Positions 62,401-64,000 of a stretch of DNA of 64,000 nt are shown piece after piece (the first letter of the stretch is position 1; each line of letters starts with the position of its first letter). The stretch covers positions 6,698,501 through 6,762,500 of the forward strand of contig OZ014412.1 of NCBI GenBank assembly GCA_963965975.1, in the 5' to 3' direction. Position numbers and translations under genes: made by a program. Source of the DNA: Xestospongia bergquistia. Lineage: Eukaryota; Porifera; Demospongiae; Haplosclerida; Petrosiidae. Below the pieces are notes generated by a model. That model did not search any database and was not told the origin of the DNA. It saw only the letters and a program-made list of their open reading frames with translations.

Positions 62401-64000
62401 TGTCCTGAGAATTTCATAGTTATGTTTTACTAGTCTCAGATAGATAATAAACACAACCATATTCATGAATTAACTACTTTCTCTAATCATCAGATAACAA
62501 AGAAACCTAGTATAAAGAACATTGTAGATTCAGTACATATGTTTGGTCTAATGTTAAATTCTAAAGTGAAATATCTCTATTGTGGACATTTTGGGACCTC
62601 TTAGAAACCACCTTTGCTATATAAGGGTGCCCTCAATAGAGAGATTTACAATGCTGTATGAATATTACTATAATGTATAATGTAAGGATCAGTCAGTATA
62701 TGTAGTTTTACTTACAAAGACTTTCAAATTAAAACCTAAATAAAATAATATAAAATCTGTCACTCATATACTGAAATCTTAAACAGGAGGGAGTGTCATT
62801 TTAAGATAATTCATATCTTATTCTTATCTATATATAATTCCTATCTATTCCTTATAACTTTAAGTTACTATTACATCTCTCACTGTATGTCCAATTCTAA
62901 CCAATTTCCTCAATTATTGTCACATTTCTCTTCATGTAGACACCACAGCAGCTTTTAGACAACTATACTGCTCTACTACAGGAAGAACAATATCAAAATT
63001 TAAATTTAACTGAACTTAGCATTGTAGCAGTTACCTTTGATACAGTATGGTCTATGGCTATTGGACTTGACAATGCAATGAAACGGATAGCTGTGGGAAA
63101 TGACAGTGGATGTGAGAAGTTATCGGGAGATTTGGTACCTTTAGAACAATTTGATTATACTAATGAAAGAGTGGGTTGTCTTTTAAGACAAGGATTTGCT
63201 GAAGTTAATTTTCTTGGAATTACTGTGAGTTGTAGGATAGATTTTAGGTAGTAACTATTTGTCTGTTAGGAAGTTTAAACTTTAGTCTGGATACTTTAGG
63301 GGGTGTGGATTAATACATATTTAATTAGTGATTGAAATATGAACTTCCTACTGAACAATGATTGTTTACATGAATACACTGCAAAAATGAGCAATAATAT
63401 TCACTACATAACATACAGTGAACAATGTGACAGTTGCCATAGTAGTTGCCTTAGTGTTCACTGGTACAAAGAGAATGTCACTTTTTATTTTTTTTGGTAT
63501 ATATATTCATTAAACTAATAAGTTATACAATCCTTTAATATCACAGCTGAGAAGTGTACATGTCATTATATGACAGCTTACAATTATTTTTTAGATATAA
63601 CTGCTGAGTGACATTTACATTTTTCTGTTTAGAGATGTAGTCTGGTAAATCTTCTTGCATAAGAATGATATACACATCATGAAATTGGTGTTTGACTCTT
63701 TGTTAGTAATATTGCTATTATCATGTAGCAGCTAAAACTATAGTTAGTACCGTCGTTAGGTTTGCCAGGAAACAATAAGTAGTATATGGAAGTTCCAAGC
63801 ATTGATACAGTGTATAGCCTTCCCCAATATAATTGTTGCTATATACATGTGTTTATCCTTTAAATTTTTTCACTATAACTTTCAGCATTAAATAATTAAA
63901 GATGAATAAATTTTCAATTTTCTAGTATTGTTATACTCTTTATCCTCCATCTTCACTCTTATTATAGGGTCCCGTTATGTTTGACAGAAATGGTAGTCGT
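59089..64000 (+). CDS. GABA-B-like receptor copy H, 5' part (exons 1-8, cut by window end)
   Basis: Exons: 59089-59325, 59821-59958, 60617-60787, 60868-60978, 61287-61358, 61575-61778, 62940-63224, and exon 8 from 63968 to the window edge. Signal peptide MYSYLIICLFCSLLHLSVG; GCSTATIPVAE (T where most have P or Q); LNDRKRFRNFFRPLPS; ADWWDDVIPVNSSC; TFDTVWSMAIGLDNA. Splice sites and exon lengths equal those of G, and long introns 4, 6 and 7 also match. The membrane domain lies beyond the window. No lesion was seen in the eight exons. The start was chosen as the ATG after CAGTAACA, as in G. Confidence 0.9.
59389..59422. repeat. (TA)n microsatellite in intron 1 of H
   Basis: About 17 TA units, at a place where G has none. 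Confidence 0.9.

Noticed and set aside
1-64000. Bacterial-type operon, ribosome binding sites or a viral origin
   Set aside because: Coding sequence is split by consistent GT-AG introns in every copy, so the locus is eukaryotic.

Overview
The window is AT-rich animal genomic DNA. Every recognisable gene is a copy of one intron-rich receptor gene, all on the + strand. Spliced exons encode a class C G-protein-coupled receptor of the GABA-B type: a signal peptide, a Venus-flytrap ligand domain of about 460 residues, seven membrane helices and a short coiled-coil tail. Very compact introns, high AT content and a head-to-tail expansion of GABA-B-like receptors suggest a sponge such as Amphimedon, whose class C repertoire is known to be expanded. 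That assignment is inference; no species marker is present.

Layout, left to right: copy A (only its last six exons, 22-1761); copy B (complete, 16 coding exons, 3225-10442); a deletion-derived pseudogene, here called Bpsi (11361-12655); copy C (complete, 16154-24134); copy D (16 exons but a 1-base deletion in exon 13, 25732-32093); copies E (33250-39283), F (39976-45202) and G (48294-55799), all complete; and copy H (59089 to the window end, stopping inside exon 8). Two isolated relic exons lie at 32689-32763 (exon 1 type) and 38159-38299 (exon 13 type). Exon lengths and phases are nearly constant between copies, which makes the splice models mutually supporting. Complete copies predict 804 (B), 806 (C), 822 (E), 816 (F) and 827 (G) residues.

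Two sub-clades are visible and occupy separate blocks. A-D (clade 1) end exon 1 in ...DSK, carry HEGIW in the ligand lobe, and have a five-residue last exon. E-H (clade 2) end exon 1 in ...DSG and carry FDTVW; the last exons visible in E-G are longer and each different. G and H are the youngest pair seen, sharing about 10.8 kb including 3 kb of 5' flank. The TM5-TM7 exon is almost identical in all copies, while the exons of the ligand domain diverge.

Between and inside the genes are repeats that date the duplications. They include a LINE endonuclease relic in intron 6 of B, C and D; a 240-bp foldback family; a 433-bp inverted-repeat insertion 5' of C that is absent at the matching place 5' of D; a 420-bp insertion with an 8-bp target duplication in intron 1 of G that is absent from H; 160-bp tandem repeats in intron 6 of C; a 22-bp minisatellite; and many TA and CT microsatellites. 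A short motif (AGGGGTAATC) recurs about 170-200 bp before the start codon of C, D, G and H. I saw no RNA genes, CRISPR arrays, or genes of another family.
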